NCBI GenBank assembly: GCA_026692845.1
Contig: JAPLNM010000095.1
Location: 1-42,449 of the forward strand
Direction: 5' to 3'
DNA length: 42,449 bases
Source: Planctomycetota bacterium
Lineage (GTDB): Bacteria; Planctomycetota; Planctomycetia; Pirellulales; Pirellulaceae
Shown here: piece after piece, positions 17,585-28,098 of the stretch
Numbering within the stretch: position 1 is the stretch's first letter
Layout of the letters: every line of letters starts with the position of its first letter
Notes under the pieces: model-generated
The model's input: the letters and a program-made list of their open reading frames with translations, nothing else
Database searches by the model: none
Told to the model about the DNA's origin: nothing
Translations under genes and position numbers: made by a program

Positions 17585-19918
17585 TCAGGTGGACCTGCCA
17601 TCGAGCCAGGTGATCAGGGCGGGCAAGAGGCACAAGTTCCCCACCAGTCCGCCGAGCATCGTCCAGGCAGCCAAGGTCCCGAAAGCCACCGTCGGTAAAA
17701 AATCACTTACCGCCATCGATCCAAATCCGATCACCAGGGCCATCGTCGCCATCAAGACGGCCATACCCGTTTCGCTTTGCGAACTGGCTAAGGCCTGCTC
17801 TAAACTGCGCCCAGCGGCACGCTCCTGGCGATAACGGAACAGATAATGCAGCGATGAGTCGACCCCCAAGCCCATCGATACGGCTGCAATCATCGCTGCC
17901 CCCAAGTTCATTCGGACTCCCAAGGCCCCGAGGACCCCTAAGACCACCAAACTCGGCAGCACCGCCGGCACCAACGCCATGATCGCTAACTTGACGGACC
18001 GCAGAGCGATCGTCATGGCAATTCCAATCCCAAGTGCCGCGACGAGAAACGATTTCCACTGGTCGGCCACGACATGCTCGACAAGCTTGGTCAAGAGCAC
18101 GTAATAGCCTGCAACGGCCGTATCCTCGCTGCGCAAACTGCCCAACCCCTCGCGGTGCTTTTCGACCACTTGCCGCACCCGTGCGATCAACTCTGTCTTC
18201 TGCTCCGACTCACTGCGCTCACGCGATCGGAGCATCAATCGCAACGCGCGCGGGCGATCGCCGTCAGGGGAACTGCGCTGCGGTGGACTGAGCAAAGTCC
18301 CGAAGAAACTCCCCATCGATTGCTGCATCCCCAACAAGCGAGCTTCGATCGGTAGGATCCTCAGGACCGCTGCGCTTCGGGCGACGCGATCGGTATCGGC
18401 CAAACTCAATGCGCTCGTGAGCTTCAAGGGCTCTTGGCCAGGCTCCTTGGACTCGACCTCGATCTCAAGGAGTTCCTTTTCCAGAGCCAGAACTCTATCG
18501 AAGTATTCCTCGGTCATCGGCATCGGTGAGGGGATCATCACATCCCAGACCCCTGCCCCACCCAACTCGGTCTCGACGGCACGATAAGCTCTTGCGATCG
18601 GCGAGTCGTTTTGGAAGTTCTTCAAGAAATCGGTTTCGACTTTCAAGCGACTCGAACCGACTAAACCCAAGAGCATCAGCAGTACCGCAGCTGCGATCAC
18701 AAAGAACCGTTGACGCGTCACAGCACCGAGGATTTTGCGCAAGGCCAACTCGATGGCTCCTTCGCCAGGCACAACGCCAAGTGCGTAGCCGGAAGCCTTG
18801 CCCAAGCTCGGCCCACCTAATGGCAGCAACGCCAATGTCGGCACCAATCCGAAGATCCCCAGCAGGACGATCCCGCAAGCGATCGCCATCATGCTGCCGT
18901 AGTCTTGGACCGGACCGACACGGGAGAGTGCCAGCGATGCAAACCCGATCGCATCGGTCACCACGGCCCAGAGGATCGGTTGCCATAACCTACGCAGCGA
19001 TGCCTCCAGGGCGATTCTTGCGCGAAGCGGAGGATCGCTCACATGGGCGTTGGATTCATACTCTTTTTGATAGCCGAACATCCAATGGAGCGTGGTGGCC
19101 ACGCCGACGACCATGACGATCGAGGAAAGCATCGAGGAGACCATCGTCAATTCCCAGTTCAACAGGACCAGGACCGCACGGGTCAATACCAGCGACCATT
19201 GAACCACGACCACGACGATCAATGCCCAGCGGATCGAACGAAAGCCCACGAGCATCAGCAACGTCAAACTGATGGTCGAATAGATCCCCAAGCGGTTCCC
19301 ATCTTGCTCGATCTGACGAAACCCCTCGTCGACCAACGCTACATGTCCGACGAGCAATCCGCCCGGTGCACTTTGAGACAATTCGCGTAGCGCCGGTAAG
19401 GTTGATGACGAATCACCGCTAGGACTAGAGGATGGATCAAGCTGCACGCCGATGGCGACCAAGTCGGTTTCGGACGCATGGGTCTGCCCAGTGAATAACT
19501 CTCGGTACTTCGATGCAAGGGCGTTGTTCGGATCGACTAACGGATGCTTGGGTTGCGCTGCGGTGAAGGCTCCTAAAAATCCAGCCGGACCGCGCAGCGT
19601 CGTGAGCATCTCGTCGACGCGCGAAAGATCCAGCGCGTAGGAGACCCCTGGGATTCCCTCGATTTTTTTTCGCCACTGCATGGCACGATCGATCCCCGAA
19701 CCATCTTTGGACCAAAGCTCTGGATCCCGGTACGCAAAAACCAAGAATTGAGAGACACCGAAACGCGCTTCAATCCGCTCAAAGGCGATCCGATCCGGAT
19801 CGTCTACAGGAAACATTCGCTCCAAAGAACGATCGAGCGAGAGTCGCTCGGAGATCGGCCAAACGACGGCAAGCAGCAGCGAAGCGATTGCGAACCAAAG
19901 CCATCGGTATCGAATCAT
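17585..19918 (-). CDS. RND superfamily (MMPL/SSD-type) exporter
   Basis: This 777-residue inner-membrane protein has about 12 membrane segments in two similar halves. Each half has one N-terminal helix (residues 4-22 in the first), a large periplasmic loop, then a five-helix sterol-sensing-type bundle. The second bundle carries MGLGVDSSLHYLFRYRQE and the first carries VVGVATTLHWMFGYQKEYE, the paired motifs of MmpL/HpnN-like RND proteins that move lipids or hopanoids using the proton gradient. Start ATG 19918 directly precedes the first helix; a longer open frame upstream overlaps the HAD gene in another phase and is a shadow. It is the last gene of the GT9-HtrA-HAD-RND run. The cargo is unknown. 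Confidence 0.88.
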   Translation of the reverse strand: MIRYRWLWFAIASLLLAVVWPISERLSLDRSLERMFPVDDPDRIAFERIEARFGVSQFLVFAYRDPELWSKDGSGIDRAMQWRKKIEGIPGVSYALDLSRVDEMLTTLRGPAGFLGAFTAAQPKHPLVDPNNALASKYRELFTGQTHASETDLVAIGVQLDPSSSPSGDSSSTLPALRELSQSAPGGLLVGHVALVDEGFRQIEQDGNRLGIYSTISLTLLMLVGFRSIRWALIVVVVVQWSLVLTRAVLVLLNWELTMVSSMLSSIVMVVGVATTLHWMFGYQKEYESNAHVSDPPLRARIALEASLRRLWQPILWAVVTDAIGFASLALSRVGPVQDYGSMMAIACGIVLLGIFGLVPTLALLPLGGPSLGKASGYALGVVPGEGAIELALRKILGAVTRQRFFVIAAAVLLMLLGLVGSSRLKVETDFLKNFQNDSPIARAYRAVETELGGAGVWDVMIPSPMPMTEEYFDRVLALEKELLEIEVESKEPGQEPLKLTSALSLADTDRVARSAAVLRILPIEARLLGMQQSMGSFFGTLLSPPQRSSPDGDRPRALRLMLRSRERSESEQKTELIARVRQVVEKHREGLGSLRSEDTAVAGYYVLLTKLVEHVVADQWKSFLVAALGIGIAMTIALRSVKLAIMALVPAVLPSLVVLGVLGALGVRMNLGAAMIAAVSMGLGVDSSLHYLFRYRQERAAGRSLEQALASSQSETGMAVLMATMALVIGFGSMAVSDFLPTVAFGTLAAWTMLGGLVGNLCLLPALITWLDGRST

Positions 19919-19932
19919 TGGATGGGTCGCAC

Positions 19933-19992
19933 GGGAAAAAACGAATCGGGAAAAAACGAATCGGTAAGAGACTAATCGGTAGGAAACGAATC
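19933..19992. repeat. 15-nt tandem repeat (4 copies) at HAD 3' end
   Basis: Two perfect and two degenerate copies of GGGAAAAAACGAATC occupy 19933-19992. On the minus strand, in the HAD frame, they encode DSFPT, then D-stop-SLT, DSFFP and DSFFP. The TAG stop of the HAD gene therefore lies inside the second coding unit. Confidence 0.88.
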
Positions 19993-20595
19993 CGGGGCGA
20001 TACGCTTGGATTGGAAATAGTCTCTCACATCCAGCCAATCCATCCCAGCCCGCTTGGCCGCTTCGATCCCAAGTTCGGCGTCTTCGAAGACCAAACATTT
20101 CTCCGGCAAGACCCCCAACCGCCGGGCGCTTTCCAGAAAAACATCCGGATCCGGTTTGTGCTTGACGGTGTCCTCGGCGCAAACGATCGTGTCGAACCAG
20201 TCGAGAATTCCGACATGGCGCAGTTGCTTTTCGATTCCATGGCGAGTTCCGCCACTTGCGACGGCCGTCGGTTTGCCCCCCCGGACTCTCTGAGCCACCT
20301 CGATGATGACATGGATCGGTTCGAGCAGATGCATCAGCTCGAAAAACGCTTCCTCTTTGCGTTTGGCTGTCGCGTGCGCATCGACCAATATCTGCTGCTC
20401 GTGGGCGAGCATCTCGATGATCCGATGCGTCGGAATCCCACCCATGGCATAGAATCGATCTTCGGGGAATTCGATCCCTATCTCTTTCATCGTGCGATTC
20501 CAAGCCAGGAAGTGGATCGGCATCGAATCGACCAGAGTCCCGTCGCAATCGAAAATGATCGCTTCGGCCGCTTGCACTCTCTCCCAGGGAATCAT
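19972..20595 (-). CDS. HAD-superfamily phosphatase (beta-phosphoglucomutase-like)
   Basis: This 207-residue cytoplasmic enzyme has all HAD subfamily IA motifs: DCDGTLVDS with the nucleophile Asp and acid/base Asp, a helical cap, the Ser of ASGGTRHG, the Lys of KHKPDPDVFL, and FEDAELGIEAAKRAG. It resembles fructose-1-phosphatase / beta-phosphoglucomutase proteins such as YqaB; the true substrate cannot be deduced. Its ATG overlaps the HtrA stop by 4 nt (ATGA), so the two are translationally coupled. The C terminus (DSFPTD) is cut by a TAG within a 15-nt repeat. Without it the frame would run 18 more sense codons and end in an ATGA overlap with the RND gene. Confidence 0.88.
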   Translation of the reverse strand: MIPWERVQAAEAIIFDCDGTLVDSMPIHFLAWNRTMKEIGIEFPEDRFYAMGGIPTHRIIEMLAHEQQILVDAHATAKRKEEAFFELMHLLEPIHVIIEVAQRVRGGKPTAVASGGTRHGIEKQLRHVGILDWFDTIVCAEDTVKHKPDPDVFLESARRLGVLPEKCLVFEDAELGIEAAKRAGMDWLDVRDYFQSKRIAPDSFPTD

Positions 20596-21776
20596 TCGCC
20601 AGATCCTAACGTCACGGGAATAGAAAGAGCCTTTCCGGCTCGGATGATTGTCAGCCGGACGACTTCGCCGGCTCGCTTGGTCTCAATGACACTGAGCAGA
20701 TCGTCGGCTTGCTTGACCTTCGTTTCGTCGATGGCCACGATCAAGTCGGCTTGGCTGTGGTCGACGGTCTCTTGTTCGATCATGCCGAGGACCGAGCGGG
20801 TTTTGCGTCGTTGGATGCTCGAGCCGAGCAGCCCTGATTTTTCGGCGGGTCCGCCTGGGGTCATGTTGACGACCAACAAACCATTTTCGGTTTCAAAGAC
20901 TTGGAGAATCCCGATCGTCGGTCTGGCCACGCGTCCGGTACTGATCAGTTGGGGTACCACTCGGCTCATGGTATTGACCGGTATGGAAAAGCCGATGCCG
21001 GCGTTATCGCCGCTGCGGGTTGCGATGGCGGTGTTCATCCCGATCAATTCACCGCGAGCATTGAGCAATGGTCCCCCCGAATTGCCTTGATTCAGCGCCG
21101 CGTCGATTTGGATCACCGAGCGGATCGTACGCCGAGTCCGAGAGGTAATCTGTCGGTTCAGGCTCGAAATGATGCCTGTGCTCATGGTCCTTTCGAATCC
21201 GAACGGATTGCCGATGGCGATGATGTGCTGGCCAACTCGCAGTTGACTCGACTCGCCCCATCGGATCGGAAAGAGCATCTCGGCCGCAGCGGCGATGCGC
21301 AACACGGCGATGTCGTTGTCGGGGTCTTGGCCGATAAGTTCTGCGGCGAAGGATTCGCCGTTGAACAAAGTGACGTTGATGTTCCTAGCGCCCTCGATGA
21401 CGTGAAAGTTCGTCAGGATATGGCCCTGCTGATCGATGACCGATCCACTCCCGTTGCCCTCGATTTCCGCGACGAGCAAAAAAGCTTCTGGCCGGACGCT
21501 CCGTGTCGAAATGTTCACCACCGAGCGATTGACCGCTTCGTAAACATTCACATGGATGGCTTCTTCTGGCGAACTGGCTATGAATCCATCGGCCAATAGG
21601 ACCGCATGCGGGGTCGTCAACGGCTGGGGGAATTGCGTCGGGGATGCGGGTTGAACCGCCGGATTTTGAGGACCGGCCATCGCCCAAGGCGCATCGATGC
21701 GCGCGTGAAAAAACCAGCCAAGCAACAGCCCGACGGCTAGTACGGATCCAAAAGCAAAGGCTCGACGAATCATCAT
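20592..21776 (-). CDS. HtrA/DegP-like periplasmic serine protease
   Basis: This 394-residue protein has an N-terminal signal anchor (residues 6-23), a Pro-rich linker, a trypsin-like protease domain about 75-265 and one PDZ domain to the end. The catalytic triad is visible as His125 in TNFHVIEG, Asp155 in DPDNDIAVLR and Ser233 in NQGNSGGPLL. HtrA proteases degrade or refold damaged envelope proteins. Tandem ATGs open the gene and an AGGA box lies just upstream. It starts 23 nt after the GT9 stop and overlaps the HAD gene by 4 nt. A stretch in the PDZ domain (SSIQRRKTRSVLGMIEQE) looks like an insertion relative to short PDZ domains. Confidence 0.92.
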   Translation of the reverse strand: MMIRRAFAFGSVLAVGLLLGWFFHARIDAPWAMAGPQNPAVQPASPTQFPQPLTTPHAVLLADGFIASSPEEAIHVNVYEAVNRSVVNISTRSVRPEAFLLVAEIEGNGSGSVIDQQGHILTNFHVIEGARNINVTLFNGESFAAELIGQDPDNDIAVLRIAAAAEMLFPIRWGESSQLRVGQHIIAIGNPFGFERTMSTGIISSLNRQITSRTRRTIRSVIQIDAALNQGNSGGPLLNARGELIGMNTAIATRSGDNAGIGFSIPVNTMSRVVPQLISTGRVARPTIGILQVFETENGLLVVNMTPGGPAEKSGLLGSSIQRRKTRSVLGMIEQETVDHSQADLIVAIDETKVKQADDLLSVIETKRAGEVVRLTIIRAGKALSIPVTLGSGE

Positions 21777-21799
21777 TGCGTTCCTGATAGGTAATCGAG

Positions 21800-22897
21800 T
21801 TAGCGAAGATGGACCAAGGGAGGGTAAGCTGCCATGGAGCCTCGGTAGGCGTGCTTGGCCGCATGCACGACCCTAGATGCATCGAGTTGGTTCATGCAAT
21901 TGGCGTGTCCCAAGTGGCAATCGTAAGAGCCACAGGGTTGGCATGCCAAGCCCATGGTCAGAATCGTCTCAGGGGCATTGTAGCTGCGCGTGAGCCCAGG
22001 ATCGATCGATCCGAACAACGAGACGACAGGCTTGTTCATCGCCACGGCGATATGCCTTGGCCCCGAATCGGTCGAGACGACCAACCCAGACCGAGCGATG
22101 AGCGCTTTGCTCAATCCCAAAGGCAAGTCGTCGAATCGCCCCATGCTCTTGACCCGAGGGTGATTGCACAAATCCTCAATCGCATTGGCGTTCTGACGCT
22201 CTGCCGGCCCGCAATGGATGATGACCGAAAGATCCAACTCGTCAGCTAGAATCACTGCCGCCGCAGCAGCATGCTCGATCGGCCAACGCTTCGTCAGGGC
22301 CGTGGCCGCCCCAGTATTGATCAATAGCAACGGGCGATCGCTCGAGAGCCCGATCGATTCCAAACAGCGCGTCGCAAGCGCTTCGTCGCGAGGCAAGAAG
22401 CCTAGCTGGGTACGACGATCGTCGGCTCGGCAACCGATCGCTTGTGCCAATCGCAAATAGTTGTCGATGCACGGATCCTTGAGTGCATCGGCCGTGGCGG
22501 TGCGAACCCTGACCCGATCGCTCAATAGCCAGGAGCGATAGTCGCGGGCATAACCGATGCGACGAGGAATACCAGCCATCGCACCGATCAAGGCCGTCGA
22601 GAAGCTGTTCGTCAGGTAGAGAATCGCATCGAAGCGCTCTTTGCGTAAGGCTCGGACCAAGCCTCGCCGATTCAAAACCTCGGCTCCCCCAGAGGACCCA
22701 CGCGATGGTTTTGCGCGGGGCTTATAACAAAGGGTCTTGTCGGCCCATGGAAGTCCCTCCAGGACCGCTAAGGGTCCAGGGCGAGCCACCCAGCAGATTT
22801 CCACCGGTTCAGGAAGCTCAGTGCGCAAAGCGCGAAGGGCCGGGGTTGCCATGCAGGCATCCCCTACCCAGTTTGGAAGCATCACCGCGAGTTTCAT
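21800..22897 (-). CDS. Glycosyltransferase family 9 (LPS heptosyltransferase II-like)
   Basis: This 365-residue cytoplasmic, membrane-associated enzyme starts with LPNWVGDACMATPALRAL, the family 9 N-terminal motif for heptosyltransferases. It has ITKRWP-like ALTKRWP in the second Rossmann domain and STDSGPRHIAVAMNKP with VSLFGSIDP in the nucleotide-sugar site. Enzymes of this type add heptose from ADP-heptose to lipid A core. Start ATG 22897 is chosen because it places the motif at the N terminus; the 44 open codons upstream are G/P/N repeats without homology. No clear ribosome site is seen. It heads the minus-strand run with HtrA, HAD and RND, and is divergent from the TolC-like gene. Confidence 0.9.
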   Translation of the reverse strand: MKLAVMLPNWVGDACMATPALRALRTELPEPVEICWVARPGPLAVLEGLPWADKTLCYKPRAKPSRGSSGGAEVLNRRGLVRALRKERFDAILYLTNSFSTALIGAMAGIPRRIGYARDYRSWLLSDRVRVRTATADALKDPCIDNYLRLAQAIGCRADDRRTQLGFLPRDEALATRCLESIGLSSDRPLLLINTGAATALTKRWPIEHAAAAAVILADELDLSVIIHCGPAERQNANAIEDLCNHPRVKSMGRFDDLPLGLSKALIARSGLVVSTDSGPRHIAVAMNKPVVSLFGSIDPGLTRSYNAPETILTMGLACQPCGSYDCHLGHANCMNQLDASRVVHAAKHAYRGSMAAYPPLVHLR

Positions 22898-23128
22898 AAT
22901 GCGGGCTTTGTACAAAATGCGCAATCTCCGCGTCAAGCTGGCTTGTCTCGATGCAGTAATCCCTTGCCCATTCCCCGGCCCATTCCCTGGCCCAAGCCAC
23001 CATAGCCCCGGGCCAAAAAAACTACGCATCCGGAAAATCTTACCAAATCCGAACAGTCTGCCTTCACCATACCCCTTCGGACTGTCGATTGGACCAACGA
23101 GTGTCTTCCTCGAACCGATAGGTACCCC

Positions 23129-26026
23129 ATGGACGGCTTACAACGAAACCGAAACCGGCTCAAATCCCTGATCCGAAATGCTTGCATTTCGGCCTTGATG
23201 GTCCCATGGATCCCATCAGCCATGACCGGTTGCAATCGGGCCCATTATCGGACCAAGGCCGACGAGGAGGTCCGAAATTTGATCGACGAGAAGGTCTGCG
23301 ACTCGTCGATGCCATCGATTCCGGATATCCAGGTTGACCGTGCATCGCGGATGTTCGATCCGTTCAACCCGGACCGTCCACCGATGCCTGAGGACGACGG
23401 TGTGGCGCATCAGTACATGCGTTTGGTCAATGGCAAGAAGCACTATCCTTTGTGGGACGTCAACGGACGGACCAACACGTCGGAGAATCCAGTCTGGTGG
23501 CAGTACTTGCCCCTCGACGAGCGCGGAGTTTTGGTGCTCGATGCGGATACTGCGGTGCGTGTCGCGACATTGCACAACACGAATTACCAATCCGAGATCG
23601 AGACGCTGTATCTTTCGGCGTTGGATGTGAGCTCAGAGCGGTTCTTGTTGAGCAATCAGTTGTTTGCTGGATACGGATCGATTTACACTGCCGACGGGGC
23701 TTTGCGTCGGGGAGCTGGCGGGAATTCGAGTTCGACGTTCTCGAACAGTCCGTTTTCGCGAGGACCTCGCGGGCTGGCTCTGCGTCGTCAGTTTACCACG
23801 GGAGCCGATTTGATCGTGGGCTTTGCCAACACGTTGACTTGGCAATTGTCAGGTCCGGACTCACAGTCGGCCACCTCATTGATCGATTTTAGCTTCGTCC
23901 AACCTCTTCTTCGAGGTGCGGGTCGGGACGTGGTCATGGAGCGATTGACACTTGCAGAACGCACGTTGCTCTACAATGTTCGGGCGTTTGAACGATATCG
24001 CACAGGATTTTATACCACGGTGACCGTAGGTCGACAGGCAGAGGCCGGTCCGACCCGCCGCGGGGGCTTGTTTGGCGGAGCGGGCTTGCAGGGCTTTACG
24101 GGCCTCGGAGGCGGCTTTGGAACCGTTGGAAACGTCCAGAACAACGCGGGAGCGGGCTTTGGTGGTGGGGGTGCGGTCCCGCAAGTCGGCGGCTTTTTAG
24201 GGCTTGTCCAAAACCAGTTGCAAATCCGAAACGCCGAGGAAAACGTCGCTCGACTCCGAGACAATCTGGCTCGCTTTGAAGACACCCTGCGCGAGCAATT
24301 GACGATCATCCCGCCGACCCAAGACACGATTCCCGGACAGCAGCTTCAGGTGGCCCAAGCTCGCCAAGCGTTGATTTCGGCGCAGGCGAGTTTGCTGCAG
24401 CAGAAGTTCAACTACGAGCAGACGCTCGATAATTTCAAGAGCACGCTCGGATTACCACCTTACGTTTGCATCGAGATCAAGGATCCGATTCTCGATCAAT
24501 TCAACTTGATCAGCGGTGAGCTCAAGGAACGTCGCAACAAGGTTGCGGATCTTCGAGACGAGATTGGGAACGACAACACCAAACTCCTCGAGCAAAGTCC
24601 TGTGGAAACCGATCCTTCCACAGGCAAAAAGGAGCGATCGCTGACCAAGGGAAGCGAATCGACACAAGCCATCGAGCGGATCGATCGGCAGGCTCAAACG
24701 CTCGAAGATGTCCGAAAGACGCTTCTGTCGAAAGACTTCCCGTTGGTTCGTCAAGACATCGAAAGACTCAGGCAGGTCTTGCCTCAACGCATCGAGGAGC
24801 TCAAGCGTTTGCGCACGGTCTACGAGCAAGAGCGATCGATGATCTGCAACTTGCTCCCTATCGAAACCCTCGATGCGGCCTTGATCGACCCGACCGCGTT
24901 GGAAACGCTTACTGAGAAATTGAGCAAGGATGTCGATATTCTTGAACAACGCTTTTTGAACCGCGCCAAGCGGATCGAGCAACTCCAAAACGATGCCAAG
25001 AAATCATTGGCTAGCACCGGTCCTGGGGGCAAGGAACAGTTCAAAAGCCTTCGCGATGAAGTGATTCTGCCGAGCCAGTCCCTTTTGGCCGAGTTCGCCG
25101 AAGATGTGCTTGCACTCCAGGTCCTCCAAGCCCGAGCGAGGGTCGAAAGCGTGAACTTGCCCGAAGTCGATTTGCAGCCCGAAGAAGCCGTTCAGATCGC
25201 TCGTCAGCAGCGATTGGACTGGATGAATGCTCGGGCGCAATTGGTGGACTCTTGGCGATCGATCGAAGTGGTAGCCGACAACCTCGAAAGCTCGTTGGAT
25301 GTGGTCTTCAGCGGCGACATGCAGAACATCAACGACAATCCGTTGTCGCTGCGTGGACGAACCGGTCGCTTGCGAGCCGGCTTCCAATGGGACACGGCCC
25401 TGACGCGTATGAACGAACGCAACCAGTACCGTCAGGTCCTCATCGAGTGGCAGCAAGCCAAACGCAATTACTACCGATTCGAAGACGGCATCTGGCAAAC
25501 CCTACGTTCGCAGCTGAGAAATATTCGCTACAACCAATACAATTTCGAGCTGCAGCGCTATGCGGTTCGGATCGCGGCCCAGCAGATCACGATCAATGAG
25601 GATCTGCGTCAGATCCGCGAGAGTTTGAACCAAGCCTCTGGCCCGACGGCCGCCCGGGATAGCATCTCGGCCTTGCAGGACTTGCTCAACGCCCAAAACA
25701 CGTTCTTGGGCGTATGGGTCTTCTACGAGGCCCAGCGTCGGAACCTCGACCAAGACCTCGGAACGATCCGTGTCGATGCCGAGAACATTTGGGTCGATCC
25801 AGGTCCGATCACTTCCGAGATCTATGGATTCGACGGACAGGGAGCATTTTGCCCCCCTTGCGAGCCGCAATTCGGTCAACCCGAGCAGTTCGAATCGGCG
25901 CCCTTTGCACCGGAAATGATCCAGCCGATGATCGAACAACCCGTTGAGGTCGTCACACCGGCTGGATATCAACTTCGCCCGGTCCCAAAAAAGGGTATCA
26001 CCCTTCAGGAATACGTTCAACCATGA
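23129..26026 (+). CDS. TolC-like outer-membrane efflux lipoprotein
   Basis: This 965-residue exported protein has a basic N terminus, a hydrophobic stretch and a lipobox SAMTGC with Cys35, so it is probably lipidated. The body has the alternating coiled coils and strands of the TolC/OMF family, for example the long helices around 365-415 ([21 protein letters not shown]) and the second copy around 815-865. At roughly twice the usual TolC length (about 450) it has extra coiled coil at 455-690 and a Gly-rich insertion at about 310-355 ([20 protein letters not shown]). It would form the outer-membrane duct of an export machine; a periplasmic adaptor is not encoded nearby. Its last 10 bp overlap the convergent SulP gene. 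Confidence 0.82.
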   Translation: MDGLQRNRNRLKSLIRNACISALMVPWIPSAMTGCNRAHYRTKADEEVRNLIDEKVCDSSMPSIPDIQVDRASRMFDPFNPDRPPMPEDDGVAHQYMRLVNGKKHYPLWDVNGRTNTSENPVWWQYLPLDERGVLVLDADTAVRVATLHNTNYQSEIETLYLSALDVSSERFLLSNQLFAGYGSIYTADGALRRGAGGNSSSTFSNSPFSRGPRGLALRRQFTTGADLIVGFANTLTWQLSGPDSQSATSLIDFSFVQPLLRGAGRDVVMERLTLAERTLLYNVRAFERYRTGFYTTVTVGRQAEAGPTRRGGLFGGAGLQGFTGLGGGFGTVGNVQNNAGAGFGGGGAVPQVGGFLGLVQNQLQIRNAEENVARLRDNLARFEDTLREQLTIIPPTQDTIPGQQLQVAQARQALISAQASLLQQKFNYEQTLDNFKSTLGLPPYVCIEIKDPILDQFNLISGELKERRNKVADLRDEIGNDNTKLLEQSPVETDPSTGKKERSLTKGSESTQAIERIDRQAQTLEDVRKTLLSKDFPLVRQDIERLRQVLPQRIEELKRLRTVYEQERSMICNLLPIETLDAALIDPTALETLTEKLSKDVDILEQRFLNRAKRIEQLQNDAKKSLASTGPGGKEQFKSLRDEVILPSQSLLAEFAEDVLALQVLQARARVESVNLPEVDLQPEEAVQIARQQRLDWMNARAQLVDSWRSIEVVADNLESSLDVVFSGDMQNINDNPLSLRGRTGRLRAGFQWDTALTRMNERNQYRQVLIEWQQAKRNYYRFEDGIWQTLRSQLRNIRYNQYNFELQRYAVRIAAQQITINEDLRQIRESLNQASGPTAARDSISALQDLLNAQNTFLGVWVFYEAQRRNLDQDLGTIRVDAENIWVDPGPITSEIYGFDGQGAFCPPCEPQFGQPEQFESAPFAPEMIQPMIEQPVEVVTPAGYQLRPVPKKGITLQEYVQP

Positions 26027-28062
26027 TTCGCTAGGGGACTTGCACTGACCTCCGATTGGCTGAATTGATCCGGCAAAAGCACTTCGATCGTCTCGACCGA
26101 AACGGTCGCATGGTACTTGGTCATCACTTCCTCCCGAAGGTACTTCAAGAGACCCTCGCTGACCTGGAACGGGACGATGGTTTCCAACCGGATGCCATTG
26201 GTTGTCTCCCAAGTACCATCGTGGACGTTGTGACGACCGACGCCTCGCGAAGGAGTGATAGTAAAGCCGCTAGCGCCGCGGGCCAAGCATTCTCGTTGCA
26301 AAAGATCCTCGCAATCCGGTTCGGCCACAATGGTGATGCGTCGCAATCGAGCCAACCCCCGCTTGCGGGCCGCCTCGGCGTGGTTGCTCAGGGCTCGATG
26401 CTGTTCGAGCCCCACAATTTCCAGTTTCAAGCCTTCGGCTGTAAACTCGGATTGAGTCTCGTGGAGTTTCTCCATCACCGTATGATCGATCAGCTTGGCG
26501 TCTGATACATCGATGATCAGGTTCTTTCGCTGGACCAATCCGATGTGCTCGATTTGGCGTTTGAAGGGGATCCAGTTGCTAAAGACCGCCGATTCGCTCG
26601 CCCGGATCTTAACGGTATCAGGCGAGACCTCCTCGATGTCCAGATACGCTTTGAAAAACGATTTGATCGGAACCCCATTGATCAAGTGGATCAGGAACTT
26701 CAAACCGATCCCTGCGGCCACTCCGATCAAAAGGTCCGTCGCGAGCGTCACGATCAGGGTCGTAACGAAGATGACAAACTGCTCGCGTCCGACCTGGTAC
26801 ATGTGGGAGAACTCGCTCGGGTGCGCAAGGCGAAATCCGGTGTAAATCAGCATCGCTGCCAACGCCGATTTTGGAATCAGGTGGAGTGTGGCCGGAAGAA
26901 TCGCGACACAAACCAGCAGGAATACTCCATGCCACATGTTGGCAAATCGCGTCCGGGCCCCGTTGTCGATATTGGCCTTGCTTCGAACAATCTCGGAAAT
27001 CATCGGCAGTCCACCGAACATCGAAGCGCATAGATTCGCACAGCCGACGGCCAACACATCGCGGTTCATATCGGTTTTGCGCTTCCATGGGTCGATCGAA
27101 TCAATCGCCTTTGCGCTCAAGATCGATTCGAGCGTGCCGATGATGAAAAACATCCCGATCCACTTCCAAGCGATCCACTGCTTGAGGACCCCGAAATCCG
27201 GAAGGGTGATTTGATCGAGGATGCCAAACATCTTCGACGGTAGCGGGACTAGATACTGGTCCCCCAATTTGTATTCATGTCCGAAGAGTTTGTACTGATG
27301 GTTCTCGAGCAAATTCAAATACAGTCCGATCAAAACCGCGACGACTAAGACGACCAATTGCGGAGGGATCACAGAGATTGCTTGGATCTTCTTCTTGATC
27401 GTTGGCCACAGAGCAAGCAGACAAAGGCTCAATAGACCGATCGATGCGATCGCAGGATTGGCCTGCGAAATCAAATGCGGAATCTCCGCAAGCAATTCCA
27501 ATGGCTCTTGCTTGTCGGTCGATACACCCAATGCATTCGGGATCTGCTTGGCGATGATGATCACACCGATGGCCGAGAGCATGCCGTGTATGGCGGACTT
27601 TGGGAAGAACTCGCTGAGAATTCCCGCTCGAAACACCCCGAACAAAATCTGTAGGACCGCAGCCGCCACTCCGACGGCTAAGCACGCGCGGTAAGCATCG
27701 AAGTCACCAGGGCCTTGGCCATCAGAAAAACCGTTCCCACCGAAGTCTTTGATGCAACCCAAGACAATCACGATCAAGCCCGCTGCGGGTCCTTTGATCG
27801 TCAATTCGGAATTGCTGATGAAGGTCGTCAGGATGCTGCCGATGACGGCAGTCATAATACCAGCCATGGCCGGATAGCCACTGGCAAGCGAAATCGCCAA
27901 GCACAGCGGCAAAGCGATAATGAAAACCATGAGACCTGAGACCAGGTCCTCTTTGAAGTAACGGACAAATCCCGCCGCGTTGCCGCGCGGCGTCTCGACA
28001 TTGCTTACAGACACTTTTGAATCCCGATTGCTTGTGAAAAAGTTAGACCTGCGATTGCCCAT
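26017..28062 (-). CDS. SulP family anion transporter with STAS and C-terminal PII/SbtB-like domain
   Basis: This 681-residue protein has an N-terminal SulP membrane domain about 35-465 with [30 protein letters not shown] and [11 protein letters not shown], typical of the sulfate/bicarbonate transporter family including BicA. A STAS domain follows at about 482-562 ([20 protein letters not shown]). After it, residues 573-664 read [25 protein letters not shown], a polar loop, then [19 protein letters not shown] and [10 protein letters not shown]. This is the beta-alpha-beta pattern, nucleotide loop and T-loop spacing of PII-like proteins such as SbtB. The fusion suggests built-in control by an adenine nucleotide. 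Start ATG 28062 has GAGGG upstream. Substrate is uncertain: bicarbonate or sulfate. Confidence 0.85.
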   Translation of the reverse strand: MGNRRSNFFTSNRDSKVSVSNVETPRGNAAGFVRYFKEDLVSGLMVFIIALPLCLAISLASGYPAMAGIMTAVIGSILTTFISNSELTIKGPAAGLIVIVLGCIKDFGGNGFSDGQGPGDFDAYRACLAVGVAAAVLQILFGVFRAGILSEFFPKSAIHGMLSAIGVIIIAKQIPNALGVSTDKQEPLELLAEIPHLISQANPAIASIGLLSLCLLALWPTIKKKIQAISVIPPQLVVLVVAVLIGLYLNLLENHQYKLFGHEYKLGDQYLVPLPSKMFGILDQITLPDFGVLKQWIAWKWIGMFFIIGTLESILSAKAIDSIDPWKRKTDMNRDVLAVGCANLCASMFGGLPMISEIVRSKANIDNGARTRFANMWHGVFLLVCVAILPATLHLIPKSALAAMLIYTGFRLAHPSEFSHMYQVGREQFVIFVTTLIVTLATDLLIGVAAGIGLKFLIHLINGVPIKSFFKAYLDIEEVSPDTVKIRASESAVFSNWIPFKRQIEHIGLVQRKNLIIDVSDAKLIDHTVMEKLHETQSEFTAEGLKLEIVGLEQHRALSNHAEAARKRGLARLRRITIVAEPDCEDLLQRECLARGASGFTITPSRGVGRHNVHDGTWETTNGIRLETIVPFQVSEGLLKYLREEVMTKYHATVSVETIEVLLPDQFSQSEVSASPLANHG

Positions 28063-28098
28063 GGAGCCCTCGCAAACGCATTCGATGTAGCGGTCTAC

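Noticed and set aside
19888-21090. A 400-codon plus-strand frame across HAD and HtrA
   Set aside because: Antisense shadow of two genes with clear catalytic motifs.
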